IMG/VR virus record: IMGVR_UViG_3300042887_000614
Coordinates: 1-40,962 of that record
Direction: 5' to 3' (one strand)
Length of the DNA stretch: 40,962 bases
From: a virus
Part shown: positions 28,600-37,900 of the stretch, in pieces
How positions within the stretch are numbered: position 1 is the first letter of the stretch
Layout of the letters: each line of letters starts with the position of its first letter
Notes under the pieces: generated by a model
Told to the model about the DNA's origin: nothing
Databases searched by the model: none
Seen by the model: only the letters and a program-made list of their open reading frames with translations
Program-made: the position numbers and the translations under genes

Positions 28600-30156
28600 A
28601 TGAAAGTTGTTCAGGACACAGCAGTCCACATGGTTGTTCCGTCAAAGGACTTGCAGTTTTTGCAAGGGCACATCGACAGATGCGAAGTGCTTAACGACAA
28701 CGGGAACCACGCCAGTGTGCTTGTCTATTGGGGTGTGGAAGAGATGCAACGTCTCGTCCGTCTCTACGGAGATGCTCCTAACCCAATGCTCACCAAGTAC
28801 GAATGGCCCGGCATGTACGAGCCGTTCGCTCACCAAAAAGTTACAGCATCGTTCTTAGCTCTACGAGACAGATGTTTCTGCTTTAACGAAGCTGGCACAG
28901 GCAAGACCTCATCCGTCATTTGGGCGGCAGACTACCTGATGACAGAAGGCCTCATCAAACGGGTGCTGGTGATCTGCCCTCTCTCAATCATGTACTCAGC
29001 GTGGCAAGCTGATGTCTTCAAGACCGCGATGCACCGCTCAGTGGGCGTTGCGCATGGCGATGCGAAGCGCCGTGTCAAGATTATCAACGGGGAGTACGAG
29101 TTCGTCATCATCAACTTTGATGGCGTTGGCACTGTGCAGAATGAGATTGCCAAGGCAGACTTTGATTTGATCGTCATCGACGAAGCCAATGCCTACAAGA
29201 CTGTCACCACAAAGCGTTGGAAGACCTTGGCCAAGCTGATTACGCCGAACACCCGCCTATGGATGCTCACGGGCACCCCCGCTTCTCAGTCACCCGAGGA
29301 TGCGTTTGGTCTGGCCAAGCTGGTCAACCCCGCTGGTGTACCGAAGTACATGACTGCATGGAAAGATAAAGTCATGCACCAGATCACGCGCTTCAAATGG
29401 ATTCCAAAGAAGACCGCCAAGAACGATGTGTTCGACGCGCTTCAACCCGCGATTCGATTTGAGAAGGCCGACTGTCTTGACCTGCCTGATCTTGTGTACC
29501 AGACACGCGAAGTACCGCTGACTTCACAGGTGGCTAAATACTACAAGGTGCTGAAAGACCAGATGCTCATCGAAGCGGCAGGGGAGACTATCTCTGCTGT
29601 CAATGCGGCGGCGATGCTCAGCAAACTGTTACAGATTTCTGGCGGTGCGATGTACACCGACACGAAAGAGGTCGTGGAGTTTGACGTATCCCCACGGCTT
29701 AACGCACTCATGGAAGTGATTGAGGAGACATCGCACAAGGTCATTGTGTTCGTCCCGTTCCGTCACACCATCGTGCTTGTCTCAAACCACCTCAATCAAC
29801 AAGGAGTCGTCAATGAAGTAATTAACGGAGATGTACCTGCGCGGGAGCGCGCCGAAATCATCAACAGATTTCAAACTCAAGAGAACCCAAGAGTTCTTGT
29901 CATTCAACCACAGTCAGCATCTCATGGCGTCACATTGACTGCCGCAGACACCGTCGTATTTTGGTCGCCCGTTATGAGCGTCGAGACCTACTTGCAGTGC
30001 GTGGCGCGGATTGATCGCGTGGGCCAGAAGAACAGCATGACAGTCGTACACCTGCAAGGCTCGGAAGCCGAACGCAAGATTTACGCAATGCTTCAAGGCA
30101 AGGTTGATGCACACGAAAGCTTGGTCGATTTATACAAACAGGAGCTGGGACTATGA
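28600..30156 (+). CDS. SNF2-type superfamily 2 helicase
   Basis: A 518-aa helicase/translocase. Motifs: Q-like PFAHQK (75-80), Walker A NEAGTGKTS (96-104), Ia CPLSIMYSAW (126-135), Walker B VIDEAN (192-197, DEAN instead of DEAH), motif III MLTGTPA, motif V SHGVTLTAADTVVFW, motif VI QCVARIDRVGQK. The SNF2 family moves along duplex DNA; phage members are linked to replication or recombination. Start at 28600 follows AAAGGA. Its stop overlaps the next gene by four bases. Confidence 0.92.
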   Translation: MKVVQDTAVHMVVPSKDLQFLQGHIDRCEVLNDNGNHASVLVYWGVEEMQRLVRLYGDAPNPMLTKYEWPGMYEPFAHQKVTASFLALRDRCFCFNEAGTGKTSSVIWAADYLMTEGLIKRVLVICPLSIMYSAWQADVFKTAMHRSVGVAHGDAKRRVKIINGEYEFVIINFDGVGTVQNEIAKADFDLIVIDEANAYKTVTTKRWKTLAKLITPNTRLWMLTGTPASQSPEDAFGLAKLVNPAGVPKYMTAWKDKVMHQITRFKWIPKKTAKNDVFDALQPAIRFEKADCLDLPDLVYQTREVPLTSQVAKYYKVLKDQMLIEAAGETISAVNAAAMLSKLLQISGGAMYTDTKEVVEFDVSPRLNALMEVIEETSHKVIVFVPFRHTIVLVSNHLNQQGVVNEVINGDVPARERAEIINRFQTQENPRVLVIQPQSASHGVTLTAADTVVFWSPVMSVETYLQCVARIDRVGQKNSMTVVHLQGSEAERKIYAMLQGKVDAHESLVDLYKQELGL

Positions 30157-30587
30157 CCGAAGAAGAAACGATTGAAACAATCAATGACACGGACTTGAAT
30201 TTTGAGGAATTAGTCAAGATATACTTGACAATACGAAATGAGAAGGATAGAGTAGAGGCAGAGTGGAAAGTACAGAACGACTCGCTGGTAGCCGACATGA
30301 AGGTGCTGGAAGGTCAGATGCTTGATGTCTGCAACAAGAACAACGCTAGCAGTATGCGTACCCAAAGCGGCACAGTGATTCGCAAGTTGACCGAGCGATT
30401 CACAGTCAGTGACGGGGACAGCTTTCGCAAGTTCGTTCTGCACAATGGTTTAGTTGACTTGTTTGAAGCGCGTATTCATCAAGGCAACTTTAAGGAATTC
30501 ATAGCTGAGCACAAAGACGATGGTCTGCCGCCCGGTGTGAATGTGATGAGGGAGTTCAGCATTTCCGTGCGGAAACCCTCCAACTAA
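30153..30587 (+). CDS. Conserved-looking phage protein, 144 aa
   Basis: Acidic 144-aa protein: N-terminal coiled coil (residues 15-65) then a compact C-terminal domain with ERFTVSDGDSFRKFVLHNG and a final GLPPGVNVMREFSISVRKP. This second part looks like a conserved phage domain seen near single-strand binding genes. ATG 30153 overlaps the helicase stop. Likely replication-linked, exact function unknown. Confidence 0.62.
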   Translation: MTEEETIETINDTDLNFEELVKIYLTIRNEKDRVEAEWKVQNDSLVADMKVLEGQMLDVCNKNNASSMRTQSGTVIRKLTERFTVSDGDSFRKFVLHNGLVDLFEARIHQGNFKEFIAEHKDDGLPPGVNVMREFSISVRKPSN

Positions 30588-30614
30588 GTTAGTTCAGTAA
30601 ACAAGGAAACTCAA

Positions 30615-31484
30615 ATGAGCAATGATCTCGCAACTATGTTTGGCAACTCTGTGATGACTCCCATCGAGGGTTTGGATGATGACACGCTGGCCGTAGCCGG
30701 TGGCGGTGGCCGTCAAAGCAAACGCATCTCCATCAAGGGTGGCGTGTTCCGCAAGTATTCTGGCGGTAAAGAAATCGGTGCGATCGAAGACCGTCACATG
30801 AACGTGATCTTCGTGAAGATGGCACACAAAGCCTCGCGCATGTTTTACGAAGGCGCGTTCCAAGAAGGCCAGAAGGTCAGCCCTGTGTGCTGGTCGACCG
30901 ACTCGGAGAAGCCTGACGCTGATGTGAAGAACCCTTGCGCCATGTCGTGCGCTGACTGTTCCAAGTCCGTCAAAGGCTCTGGCCAAAATGGTACTGGCAC
31001 TGCTTGCCGCCTGTCTTGGCGCACTGCGGTGGTCTTGCCTAACGACCCATCTGGTGATGTGATGCAGTTGGTGTTGCCCGCTACTTCCAGCTTCGGTAAA
31101 GAAGACAACGGTCGATTCCCCTTCCGTCCATACATCCAGCACTTGGCTTCCCACAACGTCAGCGCTGGGCGTGTGATCACTCGCATGGCGTTCGACACCA
31201 AGGCCACTGCGCCCAAGGTTGTGTTCAGTCCCGCTGGTAAAGTGTCTGATGAAGACCTGCACATCATTGCCCAGCAAGCCAAGAGCCCCGCCGCTGAGCA
31301 AGCCATCAAGCTGAACGTGTTTCAGTCGGACAGTTCTGGCCAAGCTGAAGTGGCTAGCCACCGCAATGAAATTGCTGAGCCAGCTGAAGACGAAGCACCG
31401 CCAGTCAAACGCGAGTCCACCAAAGCCGCAGCCGCTGAAGAGAAAGACATCTCTGACGTGGTGAAGAAGTGGTCTAAGAAGTAA
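30615..31484 (+). CDS. Putative ssDNA-binding or replication accessory protein
   Basis: A 289-aa protein with Cys92, Cys108, Cys112, Cys115 and Cys131 (NPCAMSCADCSKS then TACRLSWR), a likely zinc site inside a beta-rich core (residues 36-215). A disordered, Ala/Glu/Lys-rich tail ends in DVVKKWSKK. Position between helicase and primase and the core-plus-flexible-tail plan suggest a single-strand binding protein, but the tail is basic at its end, not acidic as usual. Start at 30615 follows AAGGA. Confidence 0.55.
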   Translation: MSNDLATMFGNSVMTPIEGLDDDTLAVAGGGGRQSKRISIKGGVFRKYSGGKEIGAIEDRHMNVIFVKMAHKASRMFYEGAFQEGQKVSPVCWSTDSEKPDADVKNPCAMSCADCSKSVKGSGQNGTGTACRLSWRTAVVLPNDPSGDVMQLVLPATSSFGKEDNGRFPFRPYIQHLASHNVSAGRVITRMAFDTKATAPKVVFSPAGKVSDEDLHIIAQQAKSPAAEQAIKLNVFQSDSSGQAEVASHRNEIAEPAEDEAPPVKRESTKAAAAEEKDISDVVKKWSKK

Positions 31485-31493
31485 GGAATAGGG

Positions 31494-31805
31494 ATGTCAC
31501 GGACATACAGCGAAGCTTTCTTGATTGAGTTGCACAAGGCCAACCCCCATCGGGCTGGCACTGCGCTGGCCCTTGCTTGCGTGAAGGCAAACCTCCCCGC
31601 TAAGTACGTTGCAGTCGCACTGGATGTAACCCGCATGACGGTCTTCAGCTGGTTCCGTGGCAAACCTATTCGCCATAAGAATCTGCTGAAGGTTGAAACC
31701 TTTACCGACTTGGTAGAGAGTGACACCGCAAAGGGAATGCTCCCTGCAAGAACTACCGCCGCCGCCAAAACCTACATTGAGGAGATGATTGGACGAGCGA
31801 TTTGA
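31494..31805 (+). CDS. HTH DNA-binding protein, 103 aa
   Basis: A basic 103-aa protein with a helix-turn-helix at residues 34-57 (LPAKYVAVALDVTRMTVFSW) followed by FRGKPIRHKNL, the wing-like basic part. Phage regulators of this size are common next to replication genes. Start at 31494 follows AAGGA, nine bases after the previous stop. Two hairpins with terminator character follow, so it is the last gene of this transcript. Confidence 0.72.
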   Translation: MSRTYSEAFLIELHKANPHRAGTALALACVKANLPAKYVAVALDVTRMTVFSWFRGKPIRHKNLLKVETFTDLVESDTAKGMLPARTTAAAKTYIEEMIGRAI

Positions 31806-31807
31806 CG

Positions 31808-31861
31808 GGGGGAGTGGCATACTCCCCCACCTTTTACCGAGCGGCCCAGTGCCGCTCTTTT
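31808..31861 (+). terminator. Tandem hairpin terminators before primase gene
   Basis: First hairpin GGGGGAGT-ggcat-ACTCCCCC (31808-31828), then CCTTTTACC. Second GAGCGGC-ccagt-GCCGCTC (31839-31857) followed by TTTT. Both lie between the HTH stop and ATG 31877 and would be in the coding region if the upstream TTG start at 31802 were used. Confidence 0.75.
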
Positions 31862-31876
31862 CAACTCTGGCAAGAC

Positions 31877-34717
31877 ATGTTAAAACAATTCTACGAGAAA
31901 GCATTGCCTACGCAGGGTGTCTATTGTGTCAGTGGTATTGACAATAACAAAAAAATTACGAACCGCTTTGCTGAGACACTCGATGACGTATATACAGAAA
32001 TCGACAAACTGAATGCCAAGAAGGTAAACACGTTTGTTGCACTGGGGACATTTGATGGATATAGCCGAAAGGCTGATGACTGTTTGTTTGTACGCTCCTT
32101 CTTCATTGATTTGGACGTAGGCCCGAGCAAAGAGTACGCAACGAAAGAAGACGCTCGTGCTGGGGTCATCAGCCTCGTCATGCAGACAGGTTTACCTGAG
32201 CCGGTGTTAGTTGATTCAGGCGGAGGCATACACGCCTACTGGCTGATGGATGAAGACATTCCTGCGGCAGAGTGGAAGTCCTACGCAGAGAAGTTCAAGG
32301 CGCTGTGCCAAGCTCACATCGCCATTGACCCCGTAGTCACAGCAGATGCCGCACGAATCATGCGCGCACCTGAGACGTTCAACTACAAGACAGACCCACC
32401 CCTGCCTACATCGGTTATCAGTGATGAGATAGCTGTCTATGGCTGGCAAGAGTTCAAGGCTTTCCTTGGCGGCGAGGCTCCCAAACAGGGACACACACAA
32501 GAGGCAGAGGACATCCTTGCCGCAATACCGAAAGGACTGGATGAAGACACCAAAGCAATTCTGAAGCTCGACAACTTTGCCAAGAAATTTGAAGTGTTGG
32601 CACAGAAGAGCATAGACGATGAAGGTGGATGTGAGCAGATCAAGTACATCTTGATGAACGCCGAGTCCCTTGAAGAGCCACTGTGGTTTGCTGGCCTGTC
32701 CATCGCCAAGTTCTGCGATGACGGTGCGACCGCTATTCATGAATTGTCTAACCCAGACCCAAGGTATACCCATGCTGATACAGAAGAAAAAGCAAGTCGC
32801 TTTCCTGCTCCGCGCACCTGTGATTGGTTCGCCTCAAACTATCCTGACCGATGCCAAGGCTGTTCCCACAGAGGGAAGATCACAAGCCCCATCCAGCTGG
32901 GCAAAGAGTTCAGACCAGCCCCCGCGCCAAATAAAGCGGAATCAGTTCGGGAAGCACCGGATACCCAAACAGTTCCTGATTTCCCAGACTTCATGATGCC
33001 CTTCGTGCGGGGCATCAATGGAGGTATCTACTTCATCCCCGCACCCAAGATTGACAAGAAGGGCATCAAGCACCAAGATGACCCAATCCTTGTTCTGCCC
33101 CACGACTTCTATCCAGTACGCCGCATGGTCAGCCCACATGATGGCGAGTGCTTGCAGATGCGCTTGGTGTTGCCACGTGATGGCGCAAAAGAATTTCTGC
33201 TACCAATGAAAGGGGTTTATGCCCAAGAAACTTTTAAAGCACTCATGGCGTCCAACGGCGTCCTTGTCTCAACGTCCAACACACTCAACCTCATGAACTA
33301 CGTAGTCAAGTGGGGTCAGTATATGCAGACAACTGACAAGGCCGACCAGATGCGGATGCAGATGGGCTGGACACACAACCGCATTGACGACGACTGGGAC
33401 AAGCGCAGCTTTGTAATTGGCACTCAAGAGATCACCTACAAGGGCGAGACCGTTGACGCCCCATCGTCACCCTTTGTCAAGGGCATCTCCAAGTTCCTCA
33501 AGACCAAGGGCACCTACGAGCGGTGGCGTGAGTCAATAGATTATTTGAACGAGCCGGGTTTTGAGCTCCACGCCTTCACCTCGCTTTGCGGTCTGGGTTC
33601 CCCGTTGATGTGCTACACCTCCACTTCCGGCGTTGCTATCAGCCTTCTGGGCAAGTCGGGCAGTGCCAAGACTGGAGCGATGTACGCAGGGATGAGCATG
33701 TTCGGGCATCCCAAAGACCTGAGCGTGTTTGAAGCTACGGACAACGGCATGACTGGCCGCTATCTTGGCTTGCACAACCTGATGCTCGGCCTCGACGAGA
33801 TTGGCGACAAAGACCCCAAGGTGCTTGGCCCACTCATCCACAAAATCTCCCACGGCAAGGCCAAGATCAGGATGCAGGGTTCCGTGAACGCTGAGCGTGA
33901 GCATGAGATGTCTGCATCGCTAATTGGTGTTCTTACTACCAACCAGTCGGTCTACAACAAGCTGGAGTCCATCAAGGCCAACCCTGACGGTGAAGCTGCT
34001 CGACTGATTGAACTGCTGGTGCGCAAGCCAGCGCTGATTGACGGTGACAGCCGCCTTGGTCGCCACATCTTCGACGCGTTCAACTTCAACTATGGACACG
34101 CTGGCCCCATGTTCATCAAGAAAATTATGGCTGGGGGTGACAACTACGTACTGGACAACATCGCAGCATGGGACGATAGATTCATCAAAGACTTTGGGGA
34201 CGACTCGACCTACCGCTTCTACCAGAACCTGACTTCCACTTGCTGCGCCGCTGGGTCGATCGCCACCGAGCACGACATCCTCAAGTACGACATGAGCCGC
34301 ATCTACCACGAGGTTGTGCGTTCCATGATTGAGATTCGGGACAACGTGGTCAAGGTCAACCGCACCGACTACCCGTCACTGCTGGGCGACTTCGTGAACA
34401 AGAACATGGGCAACATGCTGGTGCTCAAGGACGGGAAGGTAACGATGGAGCCACGTGGCCAGATCGTAGGCCGCATCGTCAGTGAAGACAATCTCTTGCA
34501 AATCTCCAAGTCCGAGTTCAAGAAGTATTTGGCAGAGCGCCAGATCAGCACCCGCGAGTTTGAGTTTGAGATGAGGGCTAAGAACATCCTCGTCGATGAC
34601 AAGAAGGGCCGTCTGACAACCGGCTGGAAGTCAGCTATCCACGTTGACCCAGCGTACCTGTACTGGTTCAAGACCACACTGCCTGAAACCTTCTTTGATG
34701 ACACCGAAGCTGGTTAA
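31877..34717 (+). CDS. Primase-polymerase/DUF927 helicase fusion
   Basis: A 946-aa protein from ATG 31877. The N-terminal archaeo-eukaryotic primase-like domain has FIDLD (Asp78, Asp80) and SGGGIHAYW (His119) and begins in the way usual for the family (LPTQGVYCVSGI). A Cys cluster (Cys315, Cys326, Cys329) may bind zinc. The C-terminal DUF927-type helicase has Walker A GKSGSAKTG (592-600) and Walker B LMLGLDEIG (635-643). It primes and unwinds DNA for the family A polymerase. A TTG at 31802 would add 25 residues, but they cover the terminator hairpins. No strong ribosome site precedes ATG 31877. Confidence 0.85.
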   Translation: MLKQFYEKALPTQGVYCVSGIDNNKKITNRFAETLDDVYTEIDKLNAKKVNTFVALGTFDGYSRKADDCLFVRSFFIDLDVGPSKEYATKEDARAGVISLVMQTGLPEPVLVDSGGGIHAYWLMDEDIPAAEWKSYAEKFKALCQAHIAIDPVVTADAARIMRAPETFNYKTDPPLPTSVISDEIAVYGWQEFKAFLGGEAPKQGHTQEAEDILAAIPKGLDEDTKAILKLDNFAKKFEVLAQKSIDDEGGCEQIKYILMNAESLEEPLWFAGLSIAKFCDDGATAIHELSNPDPRYTHADTEEKASRFPAPRTCDWFASNYPDRCQGCSHRGKITSPIQLGKEFRPAPAPNKAESVREAPDTQTVPDFPDFMMPFVRGINGGIYFIPAPKIDKKGIKHQDDPILVLPHDFYPVRRMVSPHDGECLQMRLVLPRDGAKEFLLPMKGVYAQETFKALMASNGVLVSTSNTLNLMNYVVKWGQYMQTTDKADQMRMQMGWTHNRIDDDWDKRSFVIGTQEITYKGETVDAPSSPFVKGISKFLKTKGTYERWRESIDYLNEPGFELHAFTSLCGLGSPLMCYTSTSGVAISLLGKSGSAKTGAMYAGMSMFGHPKDLSVFEATDNGMTGRYLGLHNLMLGLDEIGDKDPKVLGPLIHKISHGKAKIRMQGSVNAEREHEMSASLIGVLTTNQSVYNKLESIKANPDGEAARLIELLVRKPALIDGDSRLGRHIFDAFNFNYGHAGPMFIKKIMAGGDNYVLDNIAAWDDRFIKDFGDDSTYRFYQNLTSTCCAAGSIATEHDILKYDMSRIYHEVVRSMIEIRDNVVKVNRTDYPSLLGDFVNKNMGNMLVLKDGKVTMEPRGQIVGRIVSEDNLLQISKSEFKKYLAERQISTREFEFEMRAKNILVDDKKGRLTTGWKSAIHVDPAYLYWFKTTLPETFFDDTEAG

Positions 34718-34904
34718 GGAACCGGAGTGGATTTTCCCATTTCCCGGCATGGAGGTAGGGGACAGTTTTTTTGTCCCCACCCTTTGCTTTGCAGAAATGA
34801 TTGTTGCTATGGAGAACGGGGCCAAGCGTGAGGGCATCCGAGTCAAGTGCTACGTCACACACAAGGACAAGCACATCGGAGTCCGCGCTTGGCGCGTTCG
34901 TTAA
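34698..34904 (+). CDS. Hypothetical protein, 68 aa
   Basis: ATG 34698 lies inside the last codons of the primase gene (20-bp overlap); the ribosome site is weak. The product contains WIFPFPGMEVGDSFFVPT, a pattern I know from short phage proteins placed beside primases, and a basic C-terminus. Its TAA overlaps the stop of the convergent polyvalent gene. CGCGC-ttg-GCGCG at 34884-34896 is a small hairpin near its end. Confidence 0.62.
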   Translation: MTPKLVKEPEWIFPFPGMEVGDSFFVPTLCFAEMIVAMENGAKREGIRVKCYVTHKDKHIGVRAWRVR

Positions 34905-37900
34905 GGCTTGATGTCGTAGGCCTTAAAAATCTCAATCATCTGCCGCTTGACCAAGTCCGCTTGATACTTATTGGTTTCAAGCAGCTGCTTGCGTATCATC
35001 GGTGAGAAGTCTCGATTTAGACGAATAGCCTTGTCTTCTGCACGTAGTGGGTTTAACTGCTGATTGACCATCTTGTTGTAGGTATCAACAGCAGCTTCTT
35101 CCATTGGATACTTAGCGGTGTACTCAGCGTATCTTACCGGGTCAGTCTTGAAGGAGTTGATGGTTTTTTCCATGTGTTTGATTTCTTTCTCCACACGAGC
35201 AAACTCACGAGCATCGACGCTGGAGCGTGAACCAAAGAACGAACCAAACAAAGGCAAATCAGTTTTCAGGTTGAAGTCTTTGCGATCTTGCGCCAAATCA
35301 GTAATGCCATACATGCTTTCAGCAATACGACCGATACCATCGACGTAGCTGTTAGACATGAAGTAGAGCGAGTTCGGACTCACGTCAATGAAACCATCGG
35401 TGGCGTTGTGCATATAACGGGAAGCGTCTTTCCACATCTCTGGAATGTGGTCACCGCCTGTATAAGCATCGCCTAAACGGCGCTGCGCTGTGCTGTTAAT
35501 CTCACGGCCCAACCCGTTTGTGTTCATAACAAACTCAAGCATTGGGCGGAAGAAGCTAGGCGCGATCGAATCCAAAAGCCATTTGTCTGGGCTTTCGATC
35601 GGGTTAATACGCGAGACAGGGATTGGCACAAACGAGTCCAGCATGATGGACGTAGTAATGTTTGAGAGCGCATCGGTGATCTTGTGACTACCGCCAGCGA
35701 CACCAGCAAGTTGAGCACCTGCCGCAGCAAACGCGCCCAGACCAAAGCCCCAAGGCACTTGGAAGATCAGGGGGTCTTTAAGGCCCATTGCTTCACTGAT
35801 GCCGCGAGGCACGTGGAAGCGTGCGAAGCGAGTCCACTGCTCCATGTTATCTGTTGCCACAGCATTGCGTTCTAGCTCATCATCGTCAGCAGTCATGTAG
35901 GCCAGCGTGTACGCCAGCGCACCAAGACTAAATAACGAGAAAGACATAAGACGCGCATTGGAGCGCTGCTTATCAAAAGTCTCAAGGTACTTTTTCTTGG
36001 CCGCAGGGTCAGATGCAATCTCTGGGGGCAGTCGGCTAGTAGCCTTCTCATCCGAGATAAACGCGGGGGCCACGGCCTCGATCGCACGCACAGCGCCAGT
36101 CGCAGCGGGACGGAAGAACATGTAGAGCGCACCCATGTACTTGCCCCACTCACCCACTTGCTCAAAGTTAGCGAGGTTCTTAGTAAACACAGTGGCTTTG
36201 GTGCGAGCCTCAGCCTCTGACATACCGTCACGCATAAAATTATTCTTGGCCACAGTGTACGCAGAGGCACGGCTGGCCAATTCAAACATGTTGGTCCACA
36301 CATCAACAAATTGGTTGAAGTCTTCGACTTTTGTCAGGACACCAGAGCGCCCAACCTTCTTGTGCAGTTCTTCAAAGTTTGACTGCAAAGACATGCCATT
36401 CAAGTGGGACACCATACCACCAGCACGGATGTACTCAACCATGTCACGGATGTAGGGGTCTTTTTTAGATAGAGTTTCTAGTGCCCGCAACGACTGGGTG
36501 TCGCCTTTGGGGAACAAGATTGCAACTTGCATTGCCTTGTACATGCCGCCGTTTGCAGTCAAGAACGCTACGTTCTTCAGGTAACGCGCAGCCTCAACTG
36601 GACCCATCTCGCTAGCACCAATGTTCCAAGCGTTGGTCAACACGTCGCGTACAAAGTTCAGCGGCGCAAAGTTGTAGTTGTACCGGGTGTGCATCTGCCC
36701 GATACGACTTGTCCACTTGTTTGAAAACTCTACTAGAGGATTGATCTGCTTGTACGTACGACGAATCGAGTCACGTAGGTTCTGATCAGCCACCACCAGA
36801 ACGTCAATGCTACCGTCCTCGTTGTAGTGAAAGATCGTGGTCTCACCCTTTAAGTCCGACAGGTCAACAGTATCGCGTTCTTCAAACTTGATCGTCTTCT
36901 TGATGTAGCCTTTGAGGGTTGTATTACCGTTGGCATCTTTGTTGGTAATAGCGTTCTTGATTGCCTGAGTCAGATTACGCCGACCCGCACGCAGTGAGGC
37001 GCGAGTTGCATCGGTCATTGTCTGCAAGATGGGGTTCTTGGAAACGCTGACACGGCCACCCATAGCACCTGCGCTGTCTTGCAGTTCGCGTCCGTTTTTG
37101 CGGCTATCAAAGTCGATGTCATCGTCTACTTCCGCGTGCTTGGGGTTGCCTTTAAGCGGGATGTAGTTTTCAAAGCCATAGAACGCCACGCGATTACTGA
37201 CAGGCTGAGACCAGTAGTTGGCCAGCTTGTTCATCTCAGTGGTCGCAGTGTGCAGTTGCTGCATAGAGTCAATGACCTGCTGGATTTCAGCAGCTTGCGG
37301 ATGGTTCTTCAGCTCATCACGAATCTTCTTACCGTCTTGAAGATTCATACCAGTCGCGTTGTACTCTTCAGAAGCGTAGTTGATGCCACGCTTGATACCC
37401 TTTGCCTTTGAATTGGCTGACACAGGGGAAGACCCAGCAGGGTCCACGTACTTCATGTTTGGCTTTGGATTGCCGTCTTGGTCAAGAACTATCTGGCCGT
37501 TTGCATCTTTCTCAAAGACGATGCTGTCCAGTTCCTCGCGCAGCTGTTTAGCTTGCGCTTGGCTCAGCACATTGTTATCCAACAGCTTCTTGATGTCTTC
37601 ACGGCGCTTGGCAGCACTGATCTTCTTGCCGTTGTGCGTAAGGTCTTCTTTGATGCTGAGCGGGACAGACAACAGGTACTTGACCGTGCGGCGCTCAGGC
37701 TCATGAGTTGCCTCAAGGATTTTGTGCAGCTCTTCAAGCGCACGCTTCGTTGCGTAGCCAGCACCATCAGCAAACGCTTTAACGGCTGAGTCCAGTTCAC
37801 GAGCAGGCTGGCTTACATACACACTGAAGAAGTTCTTTGCATCACCTACGGCCAGCACGATCTGCTCGTAGACGTTGTTCATCTTGTCCTTGCCCTCACG

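Noticed and set aside
30224-30252. Promoter TTGACA near 30224
   Set aside because: Inside a coding gene, with a poor -10 (TAGAGT) and no gene start nearby that needs it.
30594-31361. Minus-strand open frame of 255 codons
   Set aside because: Antisense shadow of the putative ssDNA-binding gene, His-rich and without a start signal.
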